A stretch of 64,000 nt of DNA from Insulibacter thermoxylanivorax (GCF_015472005.1 NZ_BMAQ01000026.1:1-64000), one strand, 5' to 3'. Positions 36,682-46,398 are shown, counted from the first letter of the stretch. Program-made: numbers and translations. The notes: generated by a model from the letters alone, not told the origin.

Positions 36682-37884
36682 ATGAAGTCACATAAAGTCG
36701 CATTAGGTTTACTTCTGATGAACATCTTCATCGCCTTCTTAGGGATCGGACTCGTGATCCCCGTACTGCCGACGATTATGAATGAACTCGGCATCTCCGG
36801 AACCGTCGTCGGCACCATGACCGCCTCATTTGCCATCTCCCAATTCCTCGTCTCCCCGCTCTCAGGAAAAGCAGTGGACCGCTTCGGGCGCAAACCCGTC
36901 CTCGTCCTCGGACTGTTCCTGTTCGGCATCTCGGAATTCATCTTCGGCTGGGGGACAAGCGTCGGCGAATTGTTCATCTCGCGCGTCCTGGGCGGCATCA
37001 GCGCGGCCTTCATCATGCCGGCTGCCACCGCCTTCATCGCGGATATCACAACGATTGACACACGGCCCAAGGCCTTAGGCTACATGTCCGCCGCGATTAA
37101 CACGGGATTTATCATCGGTCCCGGTATCGGCGGTTTCTTAGCAGAATTCGGAACCCGTGTGCCCTTCTTCTTCGCCGGGGGGCTTGGCACGCTCGCTGCG
37201 ATCCTGTCTATCATCGTGCTTGGCGAGCCTGATCGCACCCATGCGGAAGCTGCACAACCGGCAGATACACAGCCGGGCAGCCTCAGCGTAAAACATGGCT
37301 GGCGGAAGATCTTCGCTCCGGAATATTTTATTATCTTCATCCTGATCTTCATCGCTTCCTTCGGGCTGGCTGCTTTTGATTCCTTCTTCAGCTTATTCAT
37401 CGATCACAAGTTCCACTTCAGCCCAGGGGATATCGCCATCATCATTACCGGCGGTGCGGTGTTCGGAGCGATCGGACAGGTGCTGCTCTTCGATCGGCTC
37501 CTGCGCCGCTTAGGCGAGATCAAGTTGATCCGGTATTGCCTCGCCTTGTCGGCGGTGCTTGTCTACCTCATGACCGTCGTCCATACATACTTCTGGATCT
37601 TGGTTGTTACCTTCATCGTGTTCGTCGGCTTTGACCTGTTCCGGCCGACGGCAACAAACTACCTGACAAACATCGCCGGCGATGAACAGGGCTTCGTAAG
37701 CGGCATGAACTCGATGTTCACAAGCCTCGCTAATATCTTCGGACCGCTCCTTGGCGGGATGTTATTCGATTTGGATATTAATTTTCCGTATTATTTTGCA
37801 TCGATTGTGCTGGTGTTTGGAATCTTCCTTACTTTCTTCTGGAGGAAGCCGAAGGCGGCAGCGGCACCTGCCAAAGCCAAATAA
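36682..37884 (+). CDS. MFS multidrug efflux transporter
   Basis: A 400-residue 12-helix proton-coupled exporter of the DHA1 family. Motif A is visible as GKAVDRFGRKPVLVLG, and motif C-like GPGIGGFLAEFG near residue 140 marks an antiporter. The central loop (about 185-210) is short and charged. The ATG at 36682 follows AAAGGGG; an in-frame start 18 codons earlier adds a hydrophilic tail and is rejected. Resembles Bmr/NorA-type pumps; the substrate is unknown. Confidence 0.9.
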   Translation: MKSHKVALGLLLMNIFIAFLGIGLVIPVLPTIMNELGISGTVVGTMTASFAISQFLVSPLSGKAVDRFGRKPVLVLGLFLFGISEFIFGWGTSVGELFISRVLGGISAAFIMPAATAFIADITTIDTRPKALGYMSAAINTGFIIGPGIGGFLAEFGTRVPFFFAGGLGTLAAILSIIVLGEPDRTHAEAAQPADTQPGSLSVKHGWRKIFAPEYFIIFILIFIASFGLAAFDSFFSLFIDHKFHFSPGDIAIIITGGAVFGAIGQVLLFDRLLRRLGEIKLIRYCLALSAVLVYLMTVVHTYFWILVVTFIVFVGFDLFRPTATNYLTNIAGDEQGFVSGMNSMFTSLANIFGPLLGGMLFDLDINFPYYFASIVLVFGIFLTFFWRKPKAAAAPAKAK

Positions 37885-37906
37885 CAGCTCCATGCCCCCG
37901 TTACAG

Positions 37907-37951
37907 AACAGGCATCCAGAACGTCCGCGTTCCGGATGCCTGTTTGGCTTC
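37907..37951 (+). terminator. terminator of the MFS gene
   Basis: AACAGGCATCC (37907-37917) and GGATGCCTGTT (37934-37944) form an 11-bp perfect stem, followed by TGGCTTCTGTTT. Confidence 0.7.
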
Positions 37952-38036
37952 TGTTTGGTCTCGTTTTGCTCGTCTGCCTTCATTTGGTGTACGCTGATGT
38001 CAGTTTACTTTTGATATGCTGATTGTTGTCTGTATC

Positions 38037-39206
38037 TTACGCGTTATTTTTTAACTTGCTCATCTGTTCATCCAACCATGTGTAGGCATCAGCCTGCATC
38101 TCCAAGTTAAAGGCATGGTCGGAATCGTAGAGCTTAGGCAGCAGCTGCTCGCGGCATCCCGCCTTCTCATATACCTGCTCGATGATCTTCATCGCCTTCT
38201 CTCCCGTCTGATGCGGGAACAGCCGATCCCGCGATCCATGGATGATCATCAGCGGCTTCGGCGCGGACAGCGCAGCGACGTCCGGATAATCCATCGCATC
38301 ATGAAGGCCGGGCACCGCCCACATCCAGTGGATATTCGAGATGCGATGTTCCACCATGTCCTGATGCAGGGCCATCCAGCAGACGACTACGGCGCACTTG
38401 ATGCGGTCGTCCATCGCACTTAACCAAGCGGAACGGTGACCGCCCATGGAAAGGCCGATGCAGCCGATGCGGTTCGGATCGACTTCCGGTCTGCTGAGCA
38501 GGTAATCGATGCTTCGTCGATCATCGTGGATGCGCAGGCCCGCGCTCGTCCAACCGGAATAGATCAGCGCCTTGCAAACCTCTCCCTCGACGATGCGCGA
38601 TTCGATATTGTTGTACTCGCGAATATAAGCAGGGGATTCAAACTCATGCTGATTCAGCCGCTCCTGGAATTCAGGGATCGCCTCCAGCTTCAGCTTGCGC
38701 TCCCCGAAGAACAGGCAGTCGATCACCAGGGTGACATACCCCCGCTTCGCTAACTCCGAAGCCGGCGGTTTGCCGTCATAACATTCATCGATAAATTTCT
38801 CAAGTACCTCATGCCCGTCTTTGTGCTCCACGACCTTCTCCTTGCCCCAGTACAACATGCCCCCATGGTCATGCAGCACGATCATCGCGGGCGCCGGTTC
38901 CTGCAGATTCTTCGGAATCAGCAGATACGCGGGCACGCGGCAGCCGGGGAAGCTGTCGAAGTATACCTTCTGCCGGATGTAATCGCCAAAATCCTCTTCT
39001 TCCACGATCTCCTCATTCAGCGGTACCGGGTCCGGCGAGAACATCAAGCGTTCTTGGATATACTGACGTGCTTCGCTGCGCCATGCATCCAGATCGCCGA
39101 CGGCGAACCGCTCGTTGAGAAACGACAGATGATAAGGCGAGGACTCCAGCTTGCTCCTAATATATTGAAAATTAGGATCGTCCAAAAAGTTAAAGTTCAG
39201 TCCCAT
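38037..39206 (-). CDS. alpha/beta hydrolase, dienelactone-hydrolase/acetyl-esterase type
   Basis: A 389-residue cytoplasmic hydrolase. An oxyanion segment (MIVLHDHGGMLYWGKE) precedes the nucleophile motif GLSMGG. The acid is Asp in GSRDRLF and the base His in DSDHAFN, so the triad is complete. GGAGGGTTAAGATA precedes the ATG at 39206. It stands alone. The family includes acetylxylan and glucuronoyl-type esterases, which would suit a xylan degrader, but the substrate is not shown by the sequence. Confidence 0.85.
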   Translation of the reverse strand: MGLNFNFLDDPNFQYIRSKLESSPYHLSFLNERFAVGDLDAWRSEARQYIQERLMFSPDPVPLNEEIVEEEDFGDYIRQKVYFDSFPGCRVPAYLLIPKNLQEPAPAMIVLHDHGGMLYWGKEKVVEHKDGHEVLEKFIDECYDGKPPASELAKRGYVTLVIDCLFFGERKLKLEAIPEFQERLNQHEFESPAYIREYNNIESRIVEGEVCKALIYSGWTSAGLRIHDDRRSIDYLLSRPEVDPNRIGCIGLSMGGHRSAWLSAMDDRIKCAVVVCWMALHQDMVEHRISNIHWMWAVPGLHDAMDYPDVAALSAPKPLMIIHGSRDRLFPHQTGEKAMKIIEQVYEKAGCREQLLPKLYDSDHAFNLEMQADAYTWLDEQMSKLKNNA

Positions 39207-39530
39207 TATCTTAACCCTCCATTCAGAAGAATTCGCTCGTGAGTCGACCTAAAGCAGTCCCGGACGACATCCGGCAGGAAGCATGACGATCGACATTACA
39301 TCTCTCTAATTGTATGATTCCACATCCAGTACAGACTTCCTGCTAGGACTTCCCGTTTAGCTTTTCCGCGTTTTTACGAATGATCCGCTGCACCAACAGA
39401 CCATCTACACCCGATCGAGCAGCCCTTTCTCATGTATAGCACTTCTAGTATAGCACTCCGTTTCGGGCCGGGTTTGTAAGAATTTTAGGATCGATTAGCA
39501 GCGTCGCCGCTTTTATCCTTCTCCAGATGC
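39207..39530. other. intergenic region upstream of the hydrolase
   Basis: No gene is visible. TATAGCACT occurs twice as a short direct repeat near 39433-39455. Confidence 0.4.
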
Positions 39531-39559
39531 AAAAGAAGCCTCGCCAAGGGCGAAGCTTC
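39531..39559 (-). terminator. terminator of the second MFS gene
   Basis: GAAGCCTCGCC and GGCGAAGCTTC pair with one wobble/mismatch around loop AAG. On the minus strand CTTTTGC follows. Confidence 0.75.
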
Positions 39560-39592
39560 ATCATATTATTCCTTATATCCTCCCTGCTGCTT

Positions 39593-41035
39593 CTAAGCTG
39601 CACTTGCCTTCTTCACCCCCGCCTCCGCTGCTGGTGAGGCATTGCGAAGTTTGCGGGATCCGAGAGAGGTGATGATCATGACGCATATCCCGGATACCAC
39701 GGGCAAGATCCCTGCAGGAACCAGATCCAGAAGATAGCCGACGATCAGCATGCCGAGCGGTGCGATTGCTCCCGACAGCGTATCGACCAATCCGAATACC
39801 CTACCGCGGTATTCCTCTTCCGTAGATGTTTGCATGAATACGGAGAGCGGAATATTGATCGAGATCACCGTGATGCCGATCACCAGCATCAGCGCCATAT
39901 AGTATACAAATACAACCGCCGAACCAAAGTTCATCAACAGCGGCAAGGCAATCGCTGTTAATAACACGCCCAAGGCATACAAACCGATCGTTAATGGACG
40001 AACATGGTCAGTAGATTGTTTGCGAACCGTTAGGATCAAAGACATCAGCAGCATCCCTGCTGCCATCATCGATTCAACGGTGCCGAATTGTTCCGAAGAC
40101 ATCTCAAGCTCCTGAACGAGAATGTAAGGCAGCATCACACTGAGCGCCGCGACAAAAAAGTTAATCCAAAATACGAGTTTCAACACGGTGCCGAGCGCCT
40201 GTCTGCTGTGGACATAAGCGATCCCACCCCATAGATCGGACTTGATTGCTGTAAGCGCGCGGGTTAAGGAACCTGACTTTGCAGCCGTATCGTCACTTAT
40301 CAGCATTCCACTACCCGCATCGGTGATCGCTGCCGATGCTTCTGTTATCGCCGTCCCCGTTTCTGTTACCGTCGCCCCCGCTTCGACTTTCACTTCTGCA
40401 TCCGACCCGTCATTCCCATCAGAGTTGCCAACGGCTGCAACCGCAGCGCTCGCGGTGCGCGGTTTGAAGCGGAGCGCAGCACTCATGCCCGTCGATACAG
40501 CAAAAGCTGCTGCATTCAACAGCGTAAAGAGCGGCAGCGGAAGGAAGGCATACAGGATGCCGCCGGCGATCGGCGCTAGGATATTACCTGTGGACGCCGC
40601 GATCTGGTTCAGCGAGCCGGCCCGCTGGATCTGCTCATGCTCCACCAGCATCAAGAGGGACGAGGACACCGTCACGCTGTAGAATGTGCTGCAAACAGAC
40701 AGCAGTGCAAGCGAGAGATAGATCGGCAGCAGACTGCCGGTATTCAAGCTGAGTACAGCGCTAGTGAACAGCATAACCAAGACTCCTGCCAGATCCGAAG
40801 CGATAAGCAGAGCACGGCGATTCACCCGGTCAGCGATCACACCGGCGAAGGGCGCCAGCAAGATCCGCGGCAGGAAACCGCATATCAACGTAACCGCAAA
40901 ATTGCCGCCTGACCCGGTCAGCTTGAGCACCGTTAAACCCGCCACGAAGGTATACAAGCTGGAACCCAGCACGGAGATCAGTTTACCGACAAAGAAGAGC
41001 GACATATTCCGATGACCTGTGTGTTTGAAATCCAT
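39593..41035 (-). CDS. MFS transporter, macrolide-efflux-like, with low-complexity central loop
   Basis: A 480-residue 12-helix transporter of the DHA3/MefA-like group, with motif A-like GVIADRVNRRALLIASD. The central cytoplasmic loop (about residues 193-255) is an unusual Ala/Thr/Asp-rich stretch with internal repetition (TETGTAITE, ASAAITDAG) that adds some 50 residues to the normal length. GGGGAG lies upstream of the ATG at 41035. Two AT-rich palindromes in its promoter suggest repression by a regulator not encoded next to it. The drug or ligand is unknown. Confidence 0.85.
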   Translation of the reverse strand: MDFKHTGHRNMSLFFVGKLISVLGSSLYTFVAGLTVLKLTGSGGNFAVTLICGFLPRILLAPFAGVIADRVNRRALLIASDLAGVLVMLFTSAVLSLNTGSLLPIYLSLALLSVCSTFYSVTVSSSLLMLVEHEQIQRAGSLNQIAASTGNILAPIAGGILYAFLPLPLFTLLNAAAFAVSTGMSAALRFKPRTASAAVAAVGNSDGNDGSDAEVKVEAGATVTETGTAITEASAAITDAGSGMLISDDTAAKSGSLTRALTAIKSDLWGGIAYVHSRQALGTVLKLVFWINFFVAALSVMLPYILVQELEMSSEQFGTVESMMAAGMLLMSLILTVRKQSTDHVRPLTIGLYALGVLLTAIALPLLMNFGSAVVFVYYMALMLVIGITVISINIPLSVFMQTSTEEEYRGRVFGLVDTLSGAIAPLGMLIVGYLLDLVPAGILPVVSGICVMIITSLGSRKLRNASPAAEAGVKKASAA

Positions 41036-41061
41036 TGATGTTAACTCCCCTATACAAGAAT

Positions 41062-41133
41062 GTTTAATTTAATTAAACTCATCGTACAATGATTCGCACT
41101 AATTTTCAAGATAAATGTTTAATTTAACTTAAC
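41062..41133. promoter_or_regulatory. paired AT-rich palindromic operators before the MFS gene
   Basis: GTTTAATTTAATTAAAC (41062-41078) and GTTTAATTTAACTTAAC (41117-41133) are near-identical 17-base inverted repeats 55 bases apart. A third partial copy, GGTTTAATTA, follows near 41170. They lie between the MFS gene and the divergent XRE gene. Confidence 0.6.
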
Positions 41134-41308
41134 TTTTAATGCAATAATAATCAGCACGCTTTTCGAAGCAGGTTTAATTAGGGTATACTTTTTACTAACG
41201 ATGCACTTTAGAGAAAACGCTGCATTCAGCTAAGAAGCTGGCTAAGAAGCTGTTAACAATAAGCAAGCAACAGCGGTCTAAAGTAGAAGATTAAAAGGAA
41301 GGACGAAC

Positions 41309-42523
41309 ATGACGAATCCTACAACGATCGGCGAGAAAATTCGGCACCTGCGCAAAAGCATGGGGCTTACCCAATCGGAACTCGCAGGAGATTTTATGAC
41401 GAAGAGCATGCTCAGCCAAATCGAGAACGGACGCGCCTATCCCTCAATGCGTACATTGCAGTACTTGGCTTCAAGATTGAAGCAGGATCCCGCATACTTC
41501 CTCGAAGAACCAAGCGCCGTTCCCATTCGCGATCTCCTGCGCGAGGTGGAACAAGCCGCCAAGGCCAAGGACTATGAGCAAGTCATCGCGCGGATCAAAC
41601 CTGTGCTGAAAGATTTACCGGCAATCGTTGACGCTGCCAGGCTGCTGGAATATTATATTGCGGCTTGTTTCTACACCGGTTCTGAGGGAGAACAAGCGGA
41701 ACAGGCTGTGCAGCAAGCGGTGGAGATCTATGAGCGATTCGGCTTATACGTTGAAAGCGTCAAAGTCAAATACATGCGATACGCCCTTCTCTTCACCAAG
41801 GAAGCATACATGGAAAGCCTTCGCCTAATCCGCTCGCTGCAGAAGGAATACAACAGCAAACAGACAAGCCGGGATATCCTGTTCGAGATTCAGCTGTACT
41901 ATGCCGAGAGCGTGTCCCTGTCCGCTGTTGGGCAATACGTGGAAAGCCGCGATATCATGCTGAAGGCCCTCCAGTTGTCGAAGGAGGAGGGGGTGTTCCA
42001 TCTGACGGATCACTTCTATCGGATGCTTGCCCAATCGTGTATGTTGACTGGGGATACCGAGTATCTATGGGATTATCTGAAGAAGGCAAGGATGTTCGCA
42101 GAGGTTGCGGAGTCGGAAGAATCCCTGCGCTATGTAGAACATACGGAACTTCGCATCCTAAATTGGGAAGGCCACCATGAGGAAGTGCTGCAGCGAGCAG
42201 AACAGGCGACCAACCTTCGCAGGTACGATGAGGAGAATTACTGGCTGCAGGTCGGCATTGCTCATTATGCATTGGGGAGATATGAAGAAGCCTTGAACGC
42301 GCTGAGCCGCATCCAAACCCCGCGCCGTCAATCGGACCTTCATCCGCTGGATAAGGCCCGCGCATACTCGGCCTATGCTTATCGGGCATTGACCTTAGCC
42401 AAGCTGGGCAGAATCGAAGAGGCGGAGGAACAGGCCATCATCGCCTATGAACGCACGCGCGGCTATCCTCCAAGCCCCGATCTTGAATTCATCGAAGAAA
42501 CCTATCGCTCGTTACTATCTTGA
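41309..42523 (+). CDS. XRE-family regulator with C-terminal TPR domain
   Basis: A 404-residue cytoplasmic regulator. Residues 8-62 are an HTH_3 domain (IRHLRKSMGLTQSELAG then MLSQIENGRAYPS). The remainder consists of about six tetratricopeptide-like helical repeats (for example VGIAHYALGRYEEALNALSR). This layout matches PlcR/Rgg/NprR-like (RNPP) regulators that bind a small signal peptide. GGAAGGACGAAC precedes the ATG. No signal-peptide gene is recognisable directly downstream, so peptide binding is inference. Confidence 0.85.
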   Translation: MTNPTTIGEKIRHLRKSMGLTQSELAGDFMTKSMLSQIENGRAYPSMRTLQYLASRLKQDPAYFLEEPSAVPIRDLLREVEQAAKAKDYEQVIARIKPVLKDLPAIVDAARLLEYYIAACFYTGSEGEQAEQAVQQAVEIYERFGLYVESVKVKYMRYALLFTKEAYMESLRLIRSLQKEYNSKQTSRDILFEIQLYYAESVSLSAVGQYVESRDIMLKALQLSKEEGVFHLTDHFYRMLAQSCMLTGDTEYLWDYLKKARMFAEVAESEESLRYVEHTELRILNWEGHHEEVLQRAEQATNLRRYDEENYWLQVGIAHYALGRYEEALNALSRIQTPRRQSDLHPLDKARAYSAYAYRALTLAKLGRIEEAEEQAIIAYERTRGYPPSPDLEFIEETYRSLLS

Positions 42524-42671
42524 CATCACTCTAACAGCATCCTCTCATCCCTTCGTGCGCTGAAGTTGGACCGCAGCCATGGCTGAAAGTCCAGGCGCGG
42601 GCTGTCCGCCGTACATAAGATGGATAGAGGAAGACTTCTGCGTACGAACAACCAGGAAAGGGGATGACTTG

Positions 42672-43013
42672 ATGAGATGTCTGGCTTCATACCCGATAGC
42701 CGCTGACGCCGTACAACCCCATATCGGCAAGACGGTGATCGGTATGACTCACGGCGGGGATTTGTTCTGTGCCAGGATCGATCGGATCGAAAACGGCAAT
42801 GTATACTTCACCTGCGACGGCCCTTCTCCGCAGGTTGCCGGCAAGCTTAGCAGCGATCCGGTGATTCGCGGCATGAAGCGCAAGCTGAAGAAGAAAGGCA
42901 GCCGCGCACAGACCAAAGCATATTCTCCATATTACGGGTATTACGGTTTCGGTACAGGGTTATCCTTTTTTATTCCGCTGATCCTGCTTGCGGCTCTGTT
43001 TGCTTGGTGGTGA
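42672..43013 (+). CDS. conserved-looking small membrane protein, unknown function
   Basis: A 113-residue protein. The N-terminal 60 residues form a small beta-rich domain (HIGKTVIGMTHGGDLFCARI, NGNVYFTCDG). A Lys-rich segment and a Tyr/Gly stretch (YSPYYGYYGFGTG) lead into one C-terminal helix (FFIPLILLAALFAWW). The ATG at 42672 has AGGAAAGGGG upstream; earlier in-frame starts lack one. The Tyr/Gly run recalls spore-coat or sporulation proteins of Bacillota, but no family is recognised. Confidence 0.65.
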   Translation: MRCLASYPIAADAVQPHIGKTVIGMTHGGDLFCARIDRIENGNVYFTCDGPSPQVAGKLSSDPVIRGMKRKLKKKGSRAQTKAYSPYYGYYGFGTGLSFFIPLILLAALFAWW

Positions 43014-43021
43014 TCACTTAG

Positions 43022-43064
43022 CGCAAACAAGCGGTCCTTCAGAGAGAAGGACCGCTTGTTTGCG
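43022..43064. terminator. strong bidirectional terminator
   Basis: A perfect 19-bp stem (43022-43040 with 43046-43064) around loop AGAGA, arms starting CGCAAACAAGCGG. It separates the plus-strand gene at 42672 from the minus-strand fragment that begins two bases later. Confidence 0.85.
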
Positions 43065-43065
43065 T

Positions 43066-43323
43066 CTAATTCATGAGGATCGAATGCAGCACGGGATAGA
43101 TCGTCTCAGCCATCCGCATAAAACCAAGGTCATTCGGATGGCAGCCGTCGACGGTGCAAGCTTCCCGGTTCTCCGTTCCGAACAGGCGCTCTCCATCGAT
43201 AAAATAAACATGCCGGTCCCCCGCCGCCTTCGCCCGCTCATAGGTCATCTGAATGACCTCCCTTCGCTTCGCCGAATCCTCAGGATCACGATCGAAATCC
43301 GGCCGCGACTTGTGGATCATCAA
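43066..43323 (-). pseudogene. 3' remnant of an SGNH/GDSL hydrolase gene
   Basis: 85 codons encode only the C-terminal end of an SGNH-hydrolase. It contains the catalytic Asp-His block (CTVDGCHPNDLGFMRM) and a helix typical of the family, but lacks the N-terminal GDS motif and more than half of the usual length. No start codon with a ribosome binding site exists. A CA-dinucleotide run (around 43344-43364) lies at the break, directly before the ABC permease gene. Confidence 0.75.
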
Positions 43324-43378
43324 ATTGTATGATCCGATCGCTCACACCACACACACACACTCACTGCATGCGTCCTCA

Positions 43379-44590
43379 TCACCAGCTCGCTTGAAGATGC
43401 TTGGCAATCTCCGTGCGATAGGCGATGACGGCGGGCATCAACGCCGCGATAAGCCCTGCCGCCCATACGACTCCGATCACACCCGCGTAATCCCGCGAGA
43501 AGGAGAGGATCACACTCAAGGTGCTGTTCCGGCTGATCATCACGGAGGCAGCATAGCTGAGTCCATAAGTCAACACGATTCCGAGGAGAGAACCGAGGGC
43601 GACGACCCATGCGGACTCCAGGATAACAAGGGAGAAGATCCGCCGACGCCCGGCGCCGATTGCACGCATGATGGCTATATGCCGTCTTTTTTCTAAGGTG
43701 GCGTTATACAGAAACAACAAAATCGTCAGCACCGCCATCCCCATCACAACGTAACTGACATACGCCCACACCTGCTCGCCGCTGCCCATCATATCAAATA
43801 CTTTCGCTAATACTTGGCCAGGGAACACCGCTTGTGCAATCTGTCCATTGTTGATCTCCGAATACAATTGCATCAAATGCATATAGCTGTCAGGCTGCAC
43901 GAGGAGAGAGGTAACCCCAGGCTCTTCCGCATCGTTGGGTCCAAGCTGTCCGTGGCTGATCCAATAGCTTTCGATCGGCACGTAGATCCCCATATCAGCG
44001 GGAGCGCTCAGCTCCTCCATAATCCCCACCACTGTATATGGATGTTCAGCATGGGAATGATCCTCTTCGATCCCTTGGATCACACCGTGACCGGAGAGGA
44101 AAGTATCACCGATCCCAAGCCCCGTCGCCCGCGCCGCTTTCCGTCCGACCACCGCTTCAAAGGGCTGCTGAAAGATGCGGCCCTCGGCGATTTGAAAGTA
44201 CGGCTCTTCCGACGGCGCAGTACGCAGTTCGAAGAATTGCTCCGTTGTGCCGACGATCCGATATCCGCGGTAATGATCGCCTAAGCCGAAGGGGACGGCC
44301 AGCTGCACCCGTTCGTCCTGCTGCAGCTCTTCCACATAGGCCAGGGGCAGATTCGCAAGCGGTGTATCCATGAGATAGATAGTGTTAAAAACAAGCTGAT
44401 TCGCACTCCCTTTGCTGCCCACCAGCATGCCGTAAGGCTTGCTTGCTTCAGCGATACCTTGCTTAATTCCGGAAGAGACGATCATCACGCTCAAGCTCAT
44501 CGCAATCCCGAGAGCGATAACGAGCACCGTGAGCAAGGTCTGTAATTTCCGATTGCTTAGGTTTCGCCACGCCATCCTAACCAATGACAT
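43379..44590 (-). CDS. ABC transporter permease, MacB/FtsX type
   Basis: A 403-residue membrane protein with one N-terminal helix, a large extracytoplasmic domain (about 45-270) and three C-terminal helices that form the FtsX fold (LEKRRHIAIMRAIGAGRRRI is the conserved cytoplasmic loop). It overlaps the ATPase gene by 14 bases. Transporters of this type move lipoproteins, peptides or metals, or transmit signals. It is last in an operon with an alkaline phosphatase and a lipoprotein. Confidence 0.88.
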   Translation of the reverse strand: MSLVRMAWRNLSNRKLQTLLTVLVIALGIAMSLSVMIVSSGIKQGIAEASKPYGMLVGSKGSANQLVFNTIYLMDTPLANLPLAYVEELQQDERVQLAVPFGLGDHYRGYRIVGTTEQFFELRTAPSEEPYFQIAEGRIFQQPFEAVVGRKAARATGLGIGDTFLSGHGVIQGIEEDHSHAEHPYTVVGIMEELSAPADMGIYVPIESYWISHGQLGPNDAEEPGVTSLLVQPDSYMHLMQLYSEINNGQIAQAVFPGQVLAKVFDMMGSGEQVWAYVSYVVMGMAVLTILLFLYNATLEKRRHIAIMRAIGAGRRRIFSLVILESAWVVALGSLLGIVLTYGLSYAASVMISRNSTLSVILSFSRDYAGVIGVVWAAGLIAALMPAVIAYRTEIAKHLQASW

Positions 44591-45395
44591 CGCCGCTGCC
44601 CTCCATCATTCCCTCACTATATCCCGCGACAAGTCGACTTTCCCCGCTGGAACGGTTATCACCGCTAACCCGGCTTCCCCTGCAATCTCGGCTTTCCTCT
44701 ATATATCGGCCGCCCTCGAGCTGCACCGTGCGATCCATGTAAGGAACCAACTGCAGATCATGGGTTGAGAGGATTAATGCTGCTCCTTGCTCCGAACATA
44801 TTTCGCTCAGCAGCTGGATAATCGCAAGGGCGTTCGCCGCGTCCAGGTTCGCCGTCGGTTCATCGGCCAAGACGAGCTTGGGCTGATTGGCCAGAGCGCG
44901 GGCGATCGCCACCCGCTGCTGCTCACCGTTGCTCAATTGATGCGGTTTGTGATGCATGCGTCCTTCCAGCCCGACCCGCTTTAAGAGCCCCTTCGCTCGT
45001 TCTTCACGTGCTTTGCCCCGCAAGTTGCCGGCGAATTGCATGGCGATGAGGACATTTTCCAAGGCGCTGAAACCCGGGAGCAGATAGAAGTTTTGAAAAA
45101 TATAGCCGATGCTCTCCGTTCGCAAACGGTCCCTCTGCTTCTCATCCAGATCGGTTAACTCCTCGCCGTACAGCCGAAGGCTGCCCGTTGTCGGGCGGAT
45201 GATGCCGGCGATGATATTAAGCAGCGTGCTCTTGCCGGAACCGCTCGGTCCGATCAGTGCAATGCGTTCCTTCTCATGCACCGTCAGCGACTGAATATGC
45301 AGCACTTCCAACAGCTTGCCCGTATCTCTGCCTGGATCTCCGCCCGGATCTGCGGTTCGATACGATTTTGTAATCCCTCTAAGCTCCAGCATCAT
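44577..45395 (-). CDS. ABC transporter ATP-binding protein, LolD/MacB type
   Basis: A 272-residue ATPase with Walker A GPSGSGKST, Q-loop FQNFYLLPG, signature LSNGEQQR (Asn in place of the second Gly of LSGGE), Walker B LVLADEPTANLD and H-loop STHD. A Ser/Gly/Arg-rich tail of about 40 residues extends past the usual end. The ATG overlaps the stop of the lipoprotein gene (ATGATG). Confidence 0.9.
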   Translation of the reverse strand: MMLELRGITKSYRTADPGGDPGRDTGKLLEVLHIQSLTVHEKERIALIGPSGSGKSTLLNIIAGIIRPTTGSLRLYGEELTDLDEKQRDRLRTESIGYIFQNFYLLPGFSALENVLIAMQFAGNLRGKAREERAKGLLKRVGLEGRMHHKPHQLSNGEQQRVAIARALANQPKLVLADEPTANLDAANALAIIQLLSEICSEQGAALILSTHDLQLVPYMDRTVQLEGGRYIEESRDCRGSRVSGDNRSSGESRLVAGYSEGMMEGSGDVIG

Positions 45396-46378
45396 CTCAA
45401 CACCTCGACTTGATCAGCATAGATGCGCACCAAACTGACGAAACCCGTCTCTTTATCGATGAAAGATCCGGTATCAAGTCTGCCCGTCACTTTCACGGGA
45501 TGTTCCGTCGGATTCAGCTCCTCGCCGTCGGGAAGGTAGACAACGACGATATCCGCAGGCCAATCGGCGTCTGTCGAGCAGAAAGGGCATACGGCCATCA
45601 GCGTCTTCGTCAGAACGAAGAAGCGCACCCCCGCCGTGAGCGGCGGCGCCATATACCCGCTCATCTCCACCTCTTGGCCCGTCAGCGCTTCTACTTTCTC
45701 CGACAGCTCGATGCCTCTGACGCCGATGGAAGCATATAATTCTCCGAAAGTTAACTTGTTATCCCCATCCCAATTATCCTCAGAACTTTTCGTGTCAGGT
45801 GCCGGCGTTGATTCATTCGAAGATGGTTCGCCAAGCGGCACACGCTCCGTTGTAACCAAGTTCGATTCGCCTGTCTTTTCACGCGGCTCACCCTCACTTG
45901 GATGACTGCCTGCAGTCTCACCGGTTCCCTTGTCGATTTCTTTACGAAGTTCCTTGCCCGACACTGCATCTTTACCTGTTGCAGGTCCTGTCCCCTTCAT
46001 CGCTTCTAAATCTCTCGCTGTCTCTATCTCCCCCGCTGCCTCTATACCCGTCGCTGTACCTGTACCCGTCACCGCGTCTAGATCCGCTCCTGTTTTCTCA
46101 CCCGCATCTTCGCGTGTTGGTTCGGCTGTTTCTCCGTCTGTTCCCTCAGCCGCAGCGTACAGGTCACCGCCTCTGTTTCCCTTGCCGCTCCCCTCGCCGA
46201 TGTACCGCTCTTCTTCCGCGCTGCGCATCGCTGATGCAGCTTGCATCGAAATAGAGTCAACCGATTCCCCGCCAGGGGGAACCGATTGACCACAAGCGGC
46301 GAGAAAGAGGAGAGCAACCAGGCCCGTTCGACTTAACGAACGCCGCCGGATGCAGCATACCGATTGACGTACTGCCAT
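45392..46378 (-). CDS. lipoprotein with low-complexity spacer and C-terminal CxxC domain
   Basis: A 328-residue predicted lipoprotein, with Cys29 after lipobox FLAA. Residues about 45-200 are a Glu/Gly/Thr/Lys-rich, probably disordered spacer. The C-terminal ~110 residues form a compact domain with EVEMSGYMAPP, a CPFC motif and ADIVVVYLPDGEEL. It resembles DUF3299-like or OB-fold lipoproteins that accompany MacB-type transporters and are linked to metals in other bacteria; this is a tentative comparison. It sits 20 bases after the phosphatase gene and overlaps the ATPase gene. GGGAGGTCAGCACC precedes the ATG. Confidence 0.75.
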   Translation of the reverse strand: MAVRQSVCCIRRRSLSRTGLVALLFLAACGQSVPPGGESVDSISMQAASAMRSAEEERYIGEGSGKGNRGGDLYAAAEGTDGETAEPTREDAGEKTGADLDAVTGTGTATGIEAAGEIETARDLEAMKGTGPATGKDAVSGKELRKEIDKGTGETAGSHPSEGEPREKTGESNLVTTERVPLGEPSSNESTPAPDTKSSEDNWDGDNKLTFGELYASIGVRGIELSEKVEALTGQEVEMSGYMAPPLTAGVRFFVLTKTLMAVCPFCSTDADWPADIVVVYLPDGEELNPTEHPVKVTGRLDTGSFIDKETGFVSLVRIYADQVEVLR

Positions 46379-46398
46379 GGTGCTGACCTCCCGTTCCT

